This document shows, piece after piece, positions 5,507 through 6,217 of a stretch of 6,217 nt of DNA. How positions within the stretch are numbered: the stretch's first letter is position 1; every line of letters begins with the position of its first letter. The notes under the pieces are model-generated. The model was not told where the DNA came from. It saw only the letters and a program-made list of their open reading frames with translations, and did no database searches. A program made the position numbers and the translations under genes. The DNA is from Pyrinomonadaceae bacterium. Lineage in GTDB: Bacteria; Acidobacteriota; Blastocatellia; Pyrinomonadales; Pyrinomonadaceae. The DNA lies in NCBI GenBank assembly GCA_013813825.1, contig JACCRA010000648.1:1-6217 (forward strand), read 5' to 3'.

Positions 5507-6217
5507 GTGAGCGAAATCATCACTCTGAAATCCGAGCGGCGCGCGTCCGAGCGGCCGGCGGGTTTGCTAGTGTGCCCGGTATGCGGGCGCGAGTCGCAGG
5601 AGGCGCTGGTTCCCTTAGTGGAACTCTCGGAAGAGCTACAGATTCTGATCGCATCGAACGCGCCGCCGGGCAAGTTGATCGCGGGAGTGGGCGGACGCTG
5701 CGTGCGGCTGTTCCAGCGCGCGCTGGTGCAGTTGAAGTCTGACGCCGCCGTTTACGAACAGCGCGGCGGCGTGCTACCCACTCCGCTCCGGCTTGGAGCC
5801 GATCCGCGATTTGCGGGCCGGGGCGTCACCATCGCATTTCTCGATTCGGGTTTCTATCGCCATCCCGATCTGGTGACGCCGCACAACCGCATCCTCGCCT
5901 ACCACAACTCAGTGCTGGACGACCCTTCGACGCTGGAAAAAGCCGAGCCGGCGAGTTGGCACGGGATGATGACTTCGGTAGTCGCGGCCGGTAACGGCTC
6001 GCTCTCAAACGGCTTCTACCGCAGCATCGCACCCGAAGCCAACGTCGTGCTGGTCAAGTTGGCAAAGACCGGGCGCATCTCCGATGCCGACATCCAGCGT
6101 GGCTTGGAATGGGTGTTAAAGCACCGCCGGCAATACAACATCCGCGTGGTGAACATCTCGGCGGGCGGCGACGACGACGAGTCGTATTTGCAAAACTCTC
6201 TGTCGCGGACGGTGGAG
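5507..6217 (+). CDS. Subtilisin-like S8 serine protease (partial, C-terminus beyond window)
   Basis: The first 237 residues of a peptidase S8 protein are present. The catalytic Asp motif is VTIAFLDSGFYRHPDL (Asp113), the His motif is WHGMMTSVVAAGNG (His152), and the conserved strand RVVNISAGG (213-221) follows. The catalytic Ser lies beyond the window. GTG at 5507 is chosen because GGGAG (5496-5500) lies 6 nt upstream and no better ATG precedes the fold. There is no signal peptide, so the protein is probably intracellular, unlike most secreted subtilases. The N-terminal 90 residues contain CPVCGRE (Cys23, Cys26) and a further Cys65, which look like a zinc-ribbon in which one ligand is missing or unusual. 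This region is not a normal subtilase propeptide. Family is firm; target and the zinc-ribbon reading are inference. Confidence 0.88.
   Translation, partial: MSEIITLKSERRASERPAGLLVCPVCGRESQEALVPLVELSEELQILIASNAPPGKLIAGVGGRCVRLFQRALVQLKSDAAVYEQRGGVLPTPLRLGADPRFAGRGVTIAFLDSGFYRHPDLVTPHNRILAYHNSVLDDPSTLEKAEPASWHGMMTSVVAAGNGSLSNGFYRSIAPEANVVLVKLAKTGRISDADIQRGLEWVLKHRRQYNIRVVNISAGGDDDESYLQNSLSRTVE

Overview
The window reads as a GC-rich bacterial chromosome segment with single-gene transcription units on both strands. Compact spacers, a CrtO-type carotenoid oxidoreductase, a tandem AP2-like protein and heptanucleotide-periodic spacers together suggest an environmental Gram-negative lineage such as Acidobacteriota. 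This is an inference from style; no rRNA or other marker gene is present.

Layout from left to right: a dienelactone hydrolase-family gene runs off the left edge (minus). Next come a short MscS-type mechanosensitive channel with an Ala/Pro-rich tail (minus), a cytoplasmic sulfite oxidase-like molybdoenzyme (minus), and an unrecognised 143-residue protein (minus). A divergent spacer with a strong dyad follows, then a short HicB-like antitoxin (plus). A protein with two AP2-like DNA-binding repeats (minus) lies convergent to it. A full-length CrtO/CrtI-type FAD-dependent oxidoreductase follows (minus), then a divergent promoter region. Last is the start of a subtilisin-family (S8) protease (plus) that runs off the right edge.

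The genes do not form one pathway. The hydrolase, channel, molybdoenzyme and oxidoreductase look like ordinary metabolic or housekeeping genes. The hicB-like and AP2-like genes sit in a visibly more AT-rich stretch (about 2700-3750) and may be an accessory islet. No complete HicA toxin lies beside HicB.

The most unusual non-coding signal is in three spacers (1334-1478, 2181-2268, 5421-5489). Each carries two arms of degenerate 7-bp tandem repeats in inverted orientation. The heptad sequence differs at each place, but the period and the inverted-arm design are the same. One set runs into a stop codon and another carries the best promoter match in the window. No stretch over 300 bases lacks a gene; no tRNA, rRNA, CRISPR array or transposase was seen.
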